Part shown: positions 7,477-15,670 of the stretch, one piece after another | Layout of the letters: each line of letters starts with the position of its first letter | How positions within the stretch are numbered: position 1 is the first letter of the stretch | Notes under the pieces: generated by a model | What the model saw: the letters and a program-made list of their open reading frames with translations, nothing else | The model's database searches: none | Told to the model about the DNA's origin: nothing | Made by a program: the position numbers and the translations under genes | NCBI GenBank assembly: GCA_022599575.1 | Contig: JAHZMA010000038.1 | Coordinates: 1 to 35,513 of the forward strand | Length of the DNA: 35,513 nt | Direction: 5' to 3' | DNA from: Alphaproteobacteria bacterium | GTDB taxonomy: Bacteria > Pseudomonadota > Alphaproteobacteria > JABAAW01 > JAHZMA01

Positions 7477-7489
7477 ATGGGGATAGTTT

Positions 7490-8269
7490 TCAAGATAAAA
7501 AACAGTTTTTAATAAAATCAATCACTTTGTGTTTTGTATCACAAGATGGGTGATTGTAATTTGGCAAAATGGGCTGTTGCAACATGATAATCGGGATATG
7601 ATGTTTTTCGGCAATGATTAATTTTTGTAAAACCGATTCTGCTCCCGAATGACGGCATAGAATCAGGTTGATATTGTAATTTTTTAACAAATCCGCCTCT
7701 TTTTGGGCGGTGAAAGGTAAATCAGCGGTGATAATATTGCAATTTTGTGGTAAATTCAATGGCTTAAATGCAGATTCTATCACGCGCAAATAAAACTTCT
7801 TATCCTGATAGGCGGCAAAATAGGGCAATAATATCTCAATTTTTTTACCACCAAGTGCGACTAGAATATTGTGCGCTTGTGGATGGTTTTTTATCATTAA
7901 CATCATTGTTTTATTATCTTGTGCCATTTGCCAATGTGGTAAAATTTGCCATTGTCGTCGATAATGAATCAGGGATATATTTAATTTGGCGCAAGCATGA
8001 GCGATATTTTCCGATATTTGTGTGGCAAAAGGGTGAGTGGCATCAATCACCGCATTAATATTTTTAAGATAATTTTCAAATTGTGCGCCAAATCCACCTT
8101 GTCGTAATGTGATATTGGCATGTTGCGCGGGCAATGTTGGCTGTTTGGTGATCCCCGCTAATGAATAGATAATTTGGCATTCGGCAAAATTTTCAGCCAG
8201 CCATTCAGCAAGTGAGTCAGCGATTTGGCGCGCATCTTCAGTGCCACCCAATAGTAGAATTCTATTCAC
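7490..8269 (-). CDS. cobK: Precorrin-6A / cobalt-precorrin-6A reductase
   Basis: CobK/CbiJ reduces the C18-C19 double bond of (cobalt-)precorrin-6A with NAD(P)H. The family start pattern ILLLGGTEDARQIA follows directly after a GTG at 8269, giving 259 residues, so I choose that start rather than the upstream ATG at 8320, which adds 17 hydrophobic residues. Other family features are a GGFG segment, VIDATHPFATQISENI near residue 80, and a C-terminal LILCRHSGAESVLQKLIIAE followed by IPIIMLQQP. The GTG overlaps the phoU stop by 8 bases, so it is probably translated from the phosphate operon mRNA. It is separated from the other corrinoid genes by ihfB and lapA. Confidence 0.9.
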   Translation of the reverse strand: MNRILLLGGTEDARQIADSLAEWLAENFAECQIIYSLAGITKQPTLPAQHANITLRQGGFGAQFENYLKNINAVIDATHPFATQISENIAHACAKLNISLIHYRRQWQILPHWQMAQDNKTMMLMIKNHPQAHNILVALGGKKIEILLPYFAAYQDKKFYLRVIESAFKPLNLPQNCNIITADLPFTAQKEADLLKNYNINLILCRHSGAESVLQKLIIAEKHHIPIIMLQQPILPNYNHPSCDTKHKVIDFIKNCFLS

Positions 8270-8948
8270 TTTCAAAATCAGGAAACACACCCTTATGGCG
8301 GTAATAAAGCAATTCAGCAATATTAGTTACCACATCGCCCATGCGCTCAATATGTTTGATAATCAGCATATAATGAATGAAGCCAGAAATTTTTTTCGGA
8401 TCTTCCAGCGTATAGGTGAGTGATTCGCGAAACAGGCTGACATACATATCATCAAGCGCATCATCAGCCTTGATAATTTCTACCGCCTGTTCGGCAATGG
8501 CATCATCACTTAAATCGCTTTGATAAAGCGCAACAATTTGCGAGACCATATTAAAGACATAATCGATAATATGTTTAAGATGCGAATAGCCCGCAAACCT
8601 GCCCTCAGACGAGGCTTTTTGATACCATTTGGCAATGTTTTTGGCATAATCGCCTAACCGTTCCAATTCATTGGCGGCATCGCGCACCATTAACAAATAG
8701 CGTAAATCAGTGCCAACGGGCTGATGCAGGGCAATCACTTGCACGGTGCTATCATTAATATCATGCTGTTGGGCATCAATATCTTTTTCTTTGTCGCGCA
8801 CTTTTTGTAATAATTCTAAATCATTATCTAAAACGCCTTGTAGCGCGTCTTTTATTTGTTGTTTCACCTCTTCGCCTAAGTGAGAGAATTTTCTGCCAAG
8901 CTGTTGTAAATCAGCACCATATTGTTTGTGTGAATGTGTTTGTTCCAT
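8262..8948 (-). CDS. phoU: Phosphate transport regulator PhoU
   Basis: A 228-residue, all-helical cytoplasmic protein made of two PhoU repeats. The metal-binding family motif appears once per repeat: NELERLGDYAKNIAKW in the first, and a matching HIERMGDVVTNIAELLYY in the second. PhoU restrains phosphate uptake by PstSCAB and signals sufficiency to the PhoR kinase. It follows pstB with 6 bases between them and is followed by cobK, which overlaps its last codons. No phoR/phoB genes are in the window. Confidence 0.95.
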   Translation of the reverse strand: MEQTHSHKQYGADLQQLGRKFSHLGEEVKQQIKDALQGVLDNDLELLQKVRDKEKDIDAQQHDINDSTVQVIALHQPVGTDLRYLLMVRDAANELERLGDYAKNIAKWYQKASSEGRFAGYSHLKHIIDYVFNMVSQIVALYQSDLSDDAIAEQAVEIIKADDALDDMYVSLFRESLTYTLEDPKKISGFIHYMLIIKHIERMGDVVTNIAELLYYRHKGVFPDFESE

Positions 8949-8954
8949 ATTTTA

Positions 8955-9791
8955 CTATCCTATCCTGCCAGTGATATATTCTTCGGTTTTTTTCTTTTTG
9001 GGATTGGTGAACATATTTTTTGTGGCGCTATATTCAATCAACTCGCCTAAATGGAAAAAGGCAGTATGTTCTGATATGCGTGCCGCCTGTTGCATGGAAT
9101 GGGTAACGATAACGATGGTAAATTTTTTCTTTAAGTCAATAATTAGATTTTCAATATGGGCGGTGGCAATCGGGTCTAAAGATGAGCAAGGCTCATCCAT
9201 TAAAATAATATCAGGCTTAATCGCAATGGTGCGGGCAATACATAATCTTTGTTGCTGTCCACCCGAAAGCCCAGCGGCATCTTGCTGTAAGCGGTCTTTC
9301 ACCTCGTTAAATAAGCCAGCGCGATTCAGGCTTTCTTCCACCAAATCATTTAAATCAGCCTTGCTTTTGGCAATGCCATGAATGCGCGGCCCATAGGCAA
9401 CATTTTCATAAATGCTTTTGGGAAATGGGTTGGGTTTTTGAAACACCATGCCCACCCTTGCGCGTAAATCATGCACATCGATGATGCTATCATCATAAAT
9501 ATTCGTATCATCAATAAAGATATTGCCTGTAACATGACAATTCTTAATCACATCATTCATGCGGTTAATACAGCGTAAAATGGTTGATTTGCCACAACCT
9601 GAAGGGCCAATAAAAGCGGTGACCATATTGGGTTTAATTTTTAGGGAAACATCAAAAGTCACGCGCTTATCGCTATAAAAAACATTTAAATTTTCGAAGC
9701 GAATTTTTGGTTGTTTTTTAACAGCCAAATTTTTTTTCATTTGGTCTTGTTTCAAATTTTTTTTATTGGTGTGTGCCATATCATTTTCCAT
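8955..9791 (-). CDS. pstB: Phosphate ABC transporter ATP-binding protein
   Basis: The ATPase of the high-affinity phosphate importer, 278 residues. Seen in order are Walker [10 protein letters not shown] (62-70), the PstB-specific Q-loop region [18 protein letters not shown], the signature [16 protein letters not shown], Walker [16 protein letters not shown] and the switch histidine in [12 protein letters not shown]. The N terminus has a basic 25-residue lead before the ABC fold; the true start could be the second ATG four codons in. It lies 12 bases after pstA. Confidence 0.95.
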   Translation of the reverse strand: MENDMAHTNKKNLKQDQMKKNLAVKKQPKIRFENLNVFYSDKRVTFDVSLKIKPNMVTAFIGPSGCGKSTILRCINRMNDVIKNCHVTGNIFIDDTNIYDDSIIDVHDLRARVGMVFQKPNPFPKSIYENVAYGPRIHGIAKSKADLNDLVEESLNRAGLFNEVKDRLQQDAAGLSGGQQQRLCIARTIAIKPDIILMDEPCSSLDPIATAHIENLIIDLKKKFTIVIVTHSMQQAARISEHTAFFHLGELIEYSATKNMFTNPKKKKTEEYITGRIG

Positions 9792-9803
9792 TATAGCTAA
9801 CTA

Positions 9804-11078
9804 TTATAATTTGCGCGATAATTTTTGTCTCAAAATAATTGCCAACAGGTTAAAGGTAATTAAAAATACTAACAATACCAAAATTGCGGCGGCAGAACGC
9901 GCTACAAAGCCCAATTCTGGCGTATCAGCCCAGATAAAAATCTGCACGGGCAAGGCAGAGGCAAATTCAAGCGGATTGCTAGGTGTGTTGATAATAAACG
10001 CCACCATGCCAATCATCAATAAAGGTGCGGTTTCGCCTAATGCTTGCGCCATTGCAATGATTGACCCCGTTAAGATTGATGGAAAACAAACGGGTAAAAC
10101 ATGATGAAAAATCATTTGCATACGGCTTGCACCCAAACCCAATGCCGCCTCGCGAATTGATTGTGGCACGCTTTTTAAGGCGGTGCGGGTAACGATGATA
10201 ATGGTGGGCATCGACATTAAAGAAAGCACTAACCCGCCAACAAAGGGGGTTGAACGCGGTAAGCCGAAGAAATTTAAGAAAATCGCCAAACCCAATAAGC
10301 CAAATACGATTGATGGCACAGCGGCAAGATTATTGATATTCACCTCAATAAAATCAGTAAATTTATTTTCAGGCGCAAATTCCGAAAGGTAAATCGCCGC
10401 CAACACGCCTAACGGCACCGATAGAATCAGCGTAATCAGTAACAGCCAGAACGAGCCAATCAGCGCGCCTAATATGCCAGCGGTTTCTGATTCGCGGGAA
10501 TCATTATTGCTAAGAAAGGCAAAATTCAAGCGATTTTCGATTTGCCCGTTATCGCGTAACTTTGTCAGCCAGATAATTTGCGTATCGCTGACATTGCGGC
10601 TAATACCATCTTTGCCTTCGGTGTTTAAATCATATTTTAGCGCAAGGTCAAACTCATCATCAAGGGGAAAGGCGAAATTGATTGTCTCGCCTAATTTTTC
10701 AGGATATTTTTGTAGATAATCGGCAAGCACATAAGGGCTATTGATGCTGATAATTTTATAGAGTTTTCTTTTATCGCCCCTATTGGTGACTTCTGGAAAA
10801 GCATTGCGCAATGTTTGTTTTACCAATGCGTTATAATCGCCTTGCTGTAGCGATTCAGCCGAGCTATCGCCAAGCGGGTCAAGCAAATTAGGGTCAAGTG
10901 TTACATCAAAATGCACATAATGTTGATGAAAAGCAGGCAGTGCGCGCGAGGTAATATCAACCGCAAAAAATAATAAAAAGCAAAGCGCAAAAATAATGGT
11001 GCTTAAACAAAATCTTTTGAAATAAGTCTCGCGCCGTAAACGTTTTTTCAGGCTTTTTCTATGTAAAATTTCAGTCAT
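9804..11078 (-). CDS. pstA: Phosphate ABC transporter permease PstA, long form
   Basis: The inner-membrane permease partner of PstC. At 424 residues it is clearly longer than the roughly 300 of E. coli. The extra part is a soluble, probably periplasmic insert (about residues 50-190) between the first helix and the transport core, as in alphaproteobacterial PstA proteins with an N-terminal DUF3333-type domain. The core has TMs from about residue 200 on, with the permease coupling motif region REAALGLGASRMQMIFHHVLP and LTGSIIAMAQALGETAPLL. The ATG lies 3 bases after the pstC stop. Confidence 0.93.
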   Translation of the reverse strand: MTEILHRKSLKKRLRRETYFKRFCLSTIIFALCFLLFFAVDITSRALPAFHQHYVHFDVTLDPNLLDPLGDSSAESLQQGDYNALVKQTLRNAFPEVTNRGDKRKLYKIISINSPYVLADYLQKYPEKLGETINFAFPLDDEFDLALKYDLNTEGKDGISRNVSDTQIIWLTKLRDNGQIENRLNFAFLSNNDSRESETAGILGALIGSFWLLLITLILSVPLGVLAAIYLSEFAPENKFTDFIEVNINNLAAVPSIVFGLLGLAIFLNFFGLPRSTPFVGGLVLSLMSMPTIIIVTRTALKSVPQSIREAALGLGASRMQMIFHHVLPVCFPSILTGSIIAMAQALGETAPLLMIGMVAFIINTPSNPLEFASALPVQIFIWADTPELGFVARSAAAILVLLVFLITFNLLAIILRQKLSRKL

Positions 11079-11081
11079 GAT

Positions 11082-12233
11082 TTAGCCATAATTGCGGGTG
11101 AATTTTTTGCGAATCATCAGCGCAATGATGTTAAGAAATAAGGTGATGATAAATAAGAGCAAACCCAAAGCAAATGCGGCCAATGTTTTAGGTGAATCGA
11201 ATTCTTGGTCGCCCACCAATAGGCTAACAATTTGCACAGTGACGGTGGTTACCGCTTGAAAAGGGTTGAAATTAATCTGGGCGGCAAGCCCTGCGGCCAT
11301 CACCACAATCATGGTTTCGCCAATCGCACGGCTAATTGCCAATAACACGGCACCCACCAAACCCGGCATGGCGGCGGGTAGTAATACCAAAATAATTGTC
11401 TCGCTAGTGGTGGCGCCCATCGCGTAAGAAGCATCGCGCAATGATTGCGGAATTGCATTGAAAACATCATCGCTTAATGATGAGATAAAAGGAATCAACA
11501 TAATCCCCATCACAATGCCAGCGGCAAGCGCACTTTCAGCACTGGATTCGATACCTAAAAATGTGCCAATATCCTTAATAATGGGCGCAACTGTTAGGGC
11601 GGCAAAAAAGCCATAAACCACAGTCGGAATGCCCGCTAAAATCTCTAAAATCGGCTTCAAAATGGCGCGCCCACGCGGCGAGGCATATTCAGAAAGATAA
11701 ATTGCCGATGATAACCCGAAGAAAATCGCCATCACCACCGCAATAAATGTAATGGCAAGTGTGCCAAAAATCACAGGAATCGCGCCAAACTTAAAATCAA
11801 CGCCAGCGGTTTTTTCCTTATAATGAAACGCGCTTTGCGGCGACCATTCTAATCCGAACAAAAAATCGGTAATCGGGATTTGCTTAAAAAATGCAATCGC
11901 TTCAAAAATCAGTGATAACACAATGCCGATGGTGGTTAATACGGCAATGAAGGAACATAAAAATAAAATTGCTAAAATCATTCTCTCATAATTTAAGCGA
12001 ATTTTTTTTTCAAAAAAATTCCGCAAAGCAAAGCGGCTTAATAATGCGAATAACAGGCTCAATACTAAAATCGTTAGCGTGATTGCACCGATTCGCCCAG
12101 ATAGAGATTGGTTTGGTGCAAGCATCATAATATACGATATTAATAACAGTGCAAAACCGATTGGCAAAAACGCACATAGGGCAAGATTTTTCCAGTTTGG
12201 AAGTGGTTTTTGCACAGATGCAGAGAAAGGCAT
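11082..12233 (-). CDS. pstC: Phosphate ABC transporter permease PstC
   Basis: The other permease subunit, 383 residues from the ATG at 12233. The longer reading would start at a TTG (12251) with no ribosome site. There are two extra N-terminal helices (about 20-75) before the transport core. The core contains the coupling loop LRDASYAMGATTSETIILVLLP and AVLLAISRAIGETMIVVMA, plus IPTVVYGFFA, all typical of PstC. It is separated from pstS1 by a strong terminator-like hairpin, so its level is probably lower than that of the binding proteins. Confidence 0.93.
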   Translation of the reverse strand: MPFSASVQKPLPNWKNLALCAFLPIGFALLLISYIMMLAPNQSLSGRIGAITLTILVLSLLFALLSRFALRNFFEKKIRLNYERMILAILFLCSFIAVLTTIGIVLSLIFEAIAFFKQIPITDFLFGLEWSPQSAFHYKEKTAGVDFKFGAIPVIFGTLAITFIAVVMAIFFGLSSAIYLSEYASPRGRAILKPILEILAGIPTVVYGFFAALTVAPIIKDIGTFLGIESSAESALAAGIVMGIMLIPFISSLSDDVFNAIPQSLRDASYAMGATTSETIILVLLPAAMPGLVGAVLLAISRAIGETMIVVMAAGLAAQINFNPFQAVTTVTVQIVSLLVGDQEFDSPKTLAAFALGLLLFIITLFLNIIALMIRKKFTRNYG

Positions 12234-12344
12234 TTCTCTCAATTTCCTCAAAAATTCGTGGGTCTTATTTTTAGGTACTGCATATCTGCATTAAACTGCC
12301 AATGAAGTCAACCCTTTTGCCGATAAATAGCGTTTGTATATCAG

Positions 12345-12374
12345 TAAAAAGCCCCTTTGCTAGCAAAGGGGCTT
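12345..12374 (-). terminator. Hairpin terminator/attenuator between pstS1 and pstC
   Basis: Minus-strand transcripts carry a perfect 12-bp inverted repeat, AAGCCCCTTTGC / GCAAAGGGGCTT, around TA (12349-12374). A run of five U follows in the direction of transcription, two of them within the stem. It lies 30 bases after the pstS1 stop and about 110 bases before the pstC start. Such a hairpin is expected to stop or 3'-protect the pstS message, giving an excess of binding protein over permease. Confidence 0.85.
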
Positions 12375-12404
12375 AAGTGTGAGTTGAGGGAGGTTACGTT
12401 AAAA

Positions 12405-13472
12405 TTAGTAACTGGCTAAAACTGTATCAACAAGATAGGCTGGTTTTACCAATTTTTCTTTCTCAAGTGAAAATTCGGCATTTGAAAGTGGAATAAGTCC
12501 GCTTTTGGTTAAAAAACCATTGCCAGTAATCGCATTTTTATCAATGAATGAGCGCACATAAGAACGTAATATTGTTGATTTTTGATAATCACTAAAATTT
12601 ACATAAAAATAAAGCGGACGAGACATTTTATAATAGCCGCTTAAAATATCATCCACATTTGGTGACACCCCTTCTATATCGATGGCGCGTAATACATCGC
12701 GTCCTTTTCTATAGTAAGAATAGCCGAAAATAGCGAGCGCATCAGGATTGCCATTAATCTTATCAATCGTAGATAATTCATTTTCTGCCACTTCGATATA
12801 GTGACCATCATCGCGCAATGTTTGGGTGAGTGTTTTAAATCTTTCTTTATCTGTTTTATGCAACTCAATCATTTGTAGATTGGATAATGCCCCTTTTTCT
12901 AATGAAAGACTTTGGAACGCATCACGTGTGCCAGAACCGCTGGGTGGCCCATAAATCGTAATATCAATAGTTGGCAATTTGGATGAAATATCGCTCCATT
13001 TTTTGTAAGGATTATCAATCAGCTTTCCTTTAACATAAAGTTGCTTAACGGTGGCCTGATAGATTTGCTTGCGGGTGAGTGATGCTATGGCTTTATTATC
13101 AATATGGGTGGTCAGCACAATCCCATCGCGCCCAACCCAAAATTCCATAAGATTAATATTATTAGCTTGGCATGTTGCAAGTTCCGAAGGTTTGATGCGG
13201 CGCGAGGCATTGGCAATTTGTGATTCTTGATTGCATATCGATTTAATACCCGCACTTGAACCCGTTTTTTGCACAATAGGCGCAACACCCGTTTGTTTTT
13301 TGGTGCGTAATGCAATCACTTCCGAAAAAGGATAAACGGTGGTAGAGCCTGAGATAATGATATTCTCTGCCGCATGGGCTGCACTTAACGGCATCATCAA
13401 TGATGATATAAATGTTACTGCAAGGCTGTTTTTAACGATAAAACGTTTCATTGAGTTTTTGATGTAAGACAT
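12405..13472 (-). CDS. pstS: Phosphate-binding protein PstS (copy 1)
   Basis: The periplasmic phosphate receptor that feeds PstCAB. I place the start at 13472 because an AAGGAG lies 8 bases before that ATG and a good signal peptide follows: basic residues, hydrophobic core, then SAAHA before AEN. That gives 355 residues, about 34 in the signal. Binding-loop features are IISGSTTVYPFS, KTGSSAGIKSIC (a serine-rich phosphate loop), ASRRIKPSE, GRDGIVLTTH and GPPSGSGTRDAF. A SIC/ATC cysteine pair could form a disulfide. It is the nearer of two tandem paralogues to pstC. Confidence 0.94.
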   Translation of the reverse strand: MSYIKNSMKRFIVKNSLAVTFISSLMMPLSAAHAAENIIISGSTTVYPFSEVIALRTKKQTGVAPIVQKTGSSAGIKSICNQESQIANASRRIKPSELATCQANNINLMEFWVGRDGIVLTTHIDNKAIASLTRKQIYQATVKQLYVKGKLIDNPYKKWSDISSKLPTIDITIYGPPSGSGTRDAFQSLSLEKGALSNLQMIELHKTDKERFKTLTQTLRDDGHYIEVAENELSTIDKINGNPDALAIFGYSYYRKGRDVLRAIDIEGVSPNVDDILSGYYKMSRPLYFYVNFSDYQKSTILRSYVRSFIDKNAITGNGFLTKSGLIPLSNAEFSLEKEKLVKPAYLVDTVLASY

Positions 13473-13585
13473 AATTTGCTCCTTAATTATCTTGATGGTT
13501 AGCAGGTAGAAACTAATAAAAAATAAATTATTTGTCAATGAAAAAATTAAAAAAATATTAAAAAATGGCAAAAGTGGTAGTTTTT

Positions 13586-13629
13586 AATAAAAAGCAGATA
13601 CTATTAGTTGATAGTATTTGCTTTTTATT
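13586..13629 (-). terminator. Hairpin between the two pstS genes
   Basis: A 19-base inverted repeat with one mismatch (13586-13604 and 13611-13629; core AAGCA-ATACTAT) around a 6-base loop lies 26-69 bases after the pstS2 stop on the minus strand. The U-rich outer arm of the stem forms the tail. It may act as a terminator, or as an mRNA processing or stabilising element, uncoupling pstS2 from pstS1. Being A/U-rich, it is weaker than the hairpin before pstC. Confidence 0.6.
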
Positions 13630-13654
13630 AAATTGTTATTAATGTAAGTGTGGT

Positions 13655-14722
13655 TTATCGTAGCATATCGGCCGATAATATTATCGGATTGCGTAATTTA
13701 TTTTGTTGAAGCTTAAATTCAGCAGCCGTTAAAGGCACAAGCCCTTTATCAGTTAAATAACCTTCTTCGCCAATGGCAGTTTGGGAAATAAAAGCGCGCA
13801 CATAATTTTGTAAATTTGTTTGCGACCAGCTTTTCTGCCGCACATAAAAATAAAGCGGACGCGTTAATTGATAGCTACCATCAATGATATAGTCAAATTC
13901 AGGCAAGGCATCATCAATGGCGATACCACGCACTGAGGCAAGATTATTTTCTAAATAGGAAAAGCCGAAAATGGCAACCGCATTTGTTTCATCGGCTAAT
14001 TTGCGAATCAGTAAATTATCATTTTCGCCACCTTCCACATAGGTGCCATCTTCGCGAATCGTTACTGCCAATTTTTCAAATTGCTTTTTATCAGATTTTT
14101 TCAATGCCTTCATTGCTGGAATCGCTTCAGCACCTTTGATGAGTCCCAGCGTTTCTAGTGCATCGCGTGTGCCAGAGGTAGGGGGTGGTCCATAAATTAG
14201 AATTTTTACATTGGGCAGATTTTTATCAATATCGCGCCATGTCTGATTCGGGTTATCAAGCAATTTACCATTGATGTAGAGCTGTTTAGCAAGCGCTTGA
14301 TAAAGCTGGGCAAGGCTGATTGATTTGAAATTATTATTATCTTTATTAACGGCTAATACAACGCCATCGCGCCCAACCAAAAATTCATAAAGATTAACAT
14401 TATTCTGCTTGCATGTTTTAAGTTCAGATGCTTTTATCCGCCGTGATACATTGGCAATATCAACATCTTTGCGGCATATTGATTTCATGCCAGCACCCGA
14501 ACCAGTGCTCTCCACAATCGGTGGCGCACCTGTTCTTCTGCCAACTTGTTCTGCCACCACTGTTGAAAAAGGAAACACTGTTGAAGAACCCGCGATACGC
14601 ACCGTTTGTGCATTAACATGATTGAATGCGATAATACTCAAAGCGATTGTTATAAATATGGTTTTGACCAATATGTTGTTAAGTGGCATGTTTTTAATCA
14701 GGGCGGTTTTAATAGGGCGCAT
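13655..14722 (-). CDS. pstS: Phosphate-binding protein PstS (copy 2)
   Basis: A second PstS-type receptor of 355 residues, the first gene of the phosphate operon. The signal peptide is residues 1-38 (hydrophobic FITIALSIIAFN, cleavage after VNA). The binding loops mirror copy 1: VRIAGSSTVFPFS, ESTGSGAGMKSIC, NVSRRIKASE, GRDGVVLAVN, GPPPTSGTRDAL. Differences between the copies lie in the phosphate loop (SGAG here, SSAG in copy 1) and before SGTRD. They may differ in affinity or ligand, for example phosphate against another oxyanion; that is inference. An AGGAAA lies 12 bases before the ATG. Confidence 0.92.
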   Translation of the reverse strand: MRPIKTALIKNMPLNNILVKTIFITIALSIIAFNHVNAQTVRIAGSSTVFPFSTVVAEQVGRRTGAPPIVESTGSGAGMKSICRKDVDIANVSRRIKASELKTCKQNNVNLYEFLVGRDGVVLAVNKDNNNFKSISLAQLYQALAKQLYINGKLLDNPNQTWRDIDKNLPNVKILIYGPPPTSGTRDALETLGLIKGAEAIPAMKALKKSDKKQFEKLAVTIREDGTYVEGGENDNLLIRKLADETNAVAIFGFSYLENNLASVRGIAIDDALPEFDYIIDGSYQLTRPLYFYVRQKSWSQTNLQNYVRAFISQTAIGEEGYLTDKGLVPLTAAEFKLQQNKLRNPIILSADMLR

Positions 14723-14769
14723 AATATTTTGTTTTCCTAAATTTTAATATCATCAAACATCACGCTAAT

Positions 14770-14799
14770 ATCATAAACAAAGTTCCTGCTGTTAAGCAA
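14770..14799 (-). promoter_or_regulatory. Candidate promoter of the pst operon
   Basis: On the minus strand TTGCTT (plus 14794-14799) and TATGAT (plus 14770-14775) are separated by 18 bases, and lie about 50 bases before the pstS2 start. Phosphate-starvation promoters usually have a PHO box replacing the -35 region. I cannot see a convincing pair of CTGTCAT repeats here, so PhoB control is not shown. Confidence 0.35.
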
Positions 14800-14926
14800 T
14801 ATTGATAGACGAGTATTACACATAATATAGCATCTAGATAGCAATAAAAATTAAATTTTAAGCTTACGCCAAAGGTCTGTAAATTGGGTGAATTAAAAAT
14901 TACTAGCAATAATGATTGTTTTTTGC

Positions 14927-14932
14927 TATAAT
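14927..14932 (+). promoter_or_regulatory. Candidate -10 box upstream of pal
   Basis: A perfect TATAAT lies about 100 bases before the pal ATG. At a 17-base spacing the -35 position reads TAGCAA, a poor match to TTGACA. The resulting leader would be about 95 bases. It is the best rightward promoter candidate in the gap. Confidence 0.4.
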
Positions 14933-15033
14933 AACCTAGTCTCTAATAGGGGTTGGAATGAGCCACTAGTGCTGAAATATAATGTTTTTGCCTTACCTTG
15001 TTGGAATATTTTAGAGAATTTTGGAGAAAAAAA

Positions 15034-15597
15034 ATGAAATTAAGATTTGTTTTAGTTGTTTTAATCATGGGCTTTTTAACCGCTTGTGCTGCAGCACCGA
15101 CCGAAGAACCAGCACCAGCACCAGCACCTGCCGCAGTTGAAGAAACAGTGGTAGAAGAAGTTGGTGAGTTGGTAGCGGTTGTTTTGCGTGATGATCGTGC
15201 TGTGGGTGTTGACATTGATGGCAATCCTGTAGATGCAACATTGACAGAAATGTTACGTGTGATGCCTGATAGGGTGTTTTTTGACTATGATCGCTTTAAT
15301 TTCCAAAGTGACGAGGCAAGAGAAACAATAGATATTTATGCGGCTTTGTTACGGCAAAATCCTGATGTGACGATGGTTGTTGAGGGGCATTGCGATGAAC
15401 GTGGCACACGCGAATATAACCTTGCATTGGGTGAAAGACGCGCCAATACCATTTATAGCCGTATCATTACGCGCAATGTGCAATCTGAACGTTTGCGTAA
15501 AGTATCTTATGGTAAGGAACGCCCTGAAGTGATCGGCAGTGATGAGGAATCATGGCGCGAAAATCGTCGTGGCGTGATATTATTGTTTAATTACTAA
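15034..15597 (+). CDS. pal: Peptidoglycan-associated lipoprotein Pal
   Basis: An outer-membrane lipoprotein that anchors the membrane to peptidoglycan and works with TolB. The ATG at 15034 has a GGAG site 9 bases upstream, giving 187 residues; an upstream in-frame TTG is less likely. The signal ends in a lipobox, FLTAC, with C19 as the lipidated cysteine. Next come an Ala/Pro/Glu linker and an OmpA-like domain with VFFDYDRFNFQSDEAR, VVEGHCDERGTREYNLALGERRA (the diaminopimelate-binding core) and SYGKERPE. The length and domain are normal for Pal. Confidence 0.95.
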   Translation: MKLRFVLVVLIMGFLTACAAAPTEEPAPAPAPAAVEETVVEEVGELVAVVLRDDRAVGVDIDGNPVDATLTEMLRVMPDRVFFDYDRFNFQSDEARETIDIYAALLRQNPDVTMVVEGHCDERGTREYNLALGERRANTIYSRIITRNVQSERLRKVSYGKERPEVIGSDEESWRENRRGVILLFNY

Positions 15598-15629
15598 TTA
15601 CTGTTGCGTTAATCAAATGATTTACAGGG

Positions 15630-15656
15630 GGGCAGGAAATTTTCCTGCCCTTTTTT
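15630..15656 (+). terminator. Rho-independent terminator after pal
   Basis: The inverted repeat GGGCAGGAAA / TTTCCTGCCC (15630-15650) forms a stem of at least 8 bp with a 5-base loop and is followed directly by six T. It starts 33 bases after the pal stop and ends 15 bases before the next start. It should limit read-through from pal into the coiled-coil gene and tilS. Confidence 0.9.
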
Positions 15657-15670
15657 GTTAAAAGGTATAA

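Larger units (their letters stand above)
14723..15033. other. Divergent intergenic region between pstS2 and pal
   Basis: This 311-base AT-rich gap separates the leftward phosphate operon from the rightward pal-tilS-ftsH run. I see the candidate leftward promoter near 14770-14799 and a rightward -10 hexamer at 14927-14932. The stretch 14840-14870 is A/T-only or nearly so. No RNA gene or conserved small ORF is recognisable. The tolB gene, usually just upstream of pal, is absent. Confidence 0.7.

Noticed and set aside
13473-13571. N-terminal extension of PstS copy 1
   Set aside because: The upstream part is an AT-rich leader read in frame; the ATG at 13472 has an AAGGAG and a standard signal peptide.
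14723-14860. PHO box upstream of pstS2
   Set aside because: I looked for two CTGTCAT-like 7-mers spaced by 4 bases near the candidate -35. The best match, CTATCAA followed by GCTTAAC, keeps too few positions to claim.
14943-15224. Minus-strand Ser/Thr-rich ORF over the start of pal
   Set aside because: It is antisense to the Ala/Pro/Glu linker of Pal, has biased composition and shows no ribosome site or family pattern.
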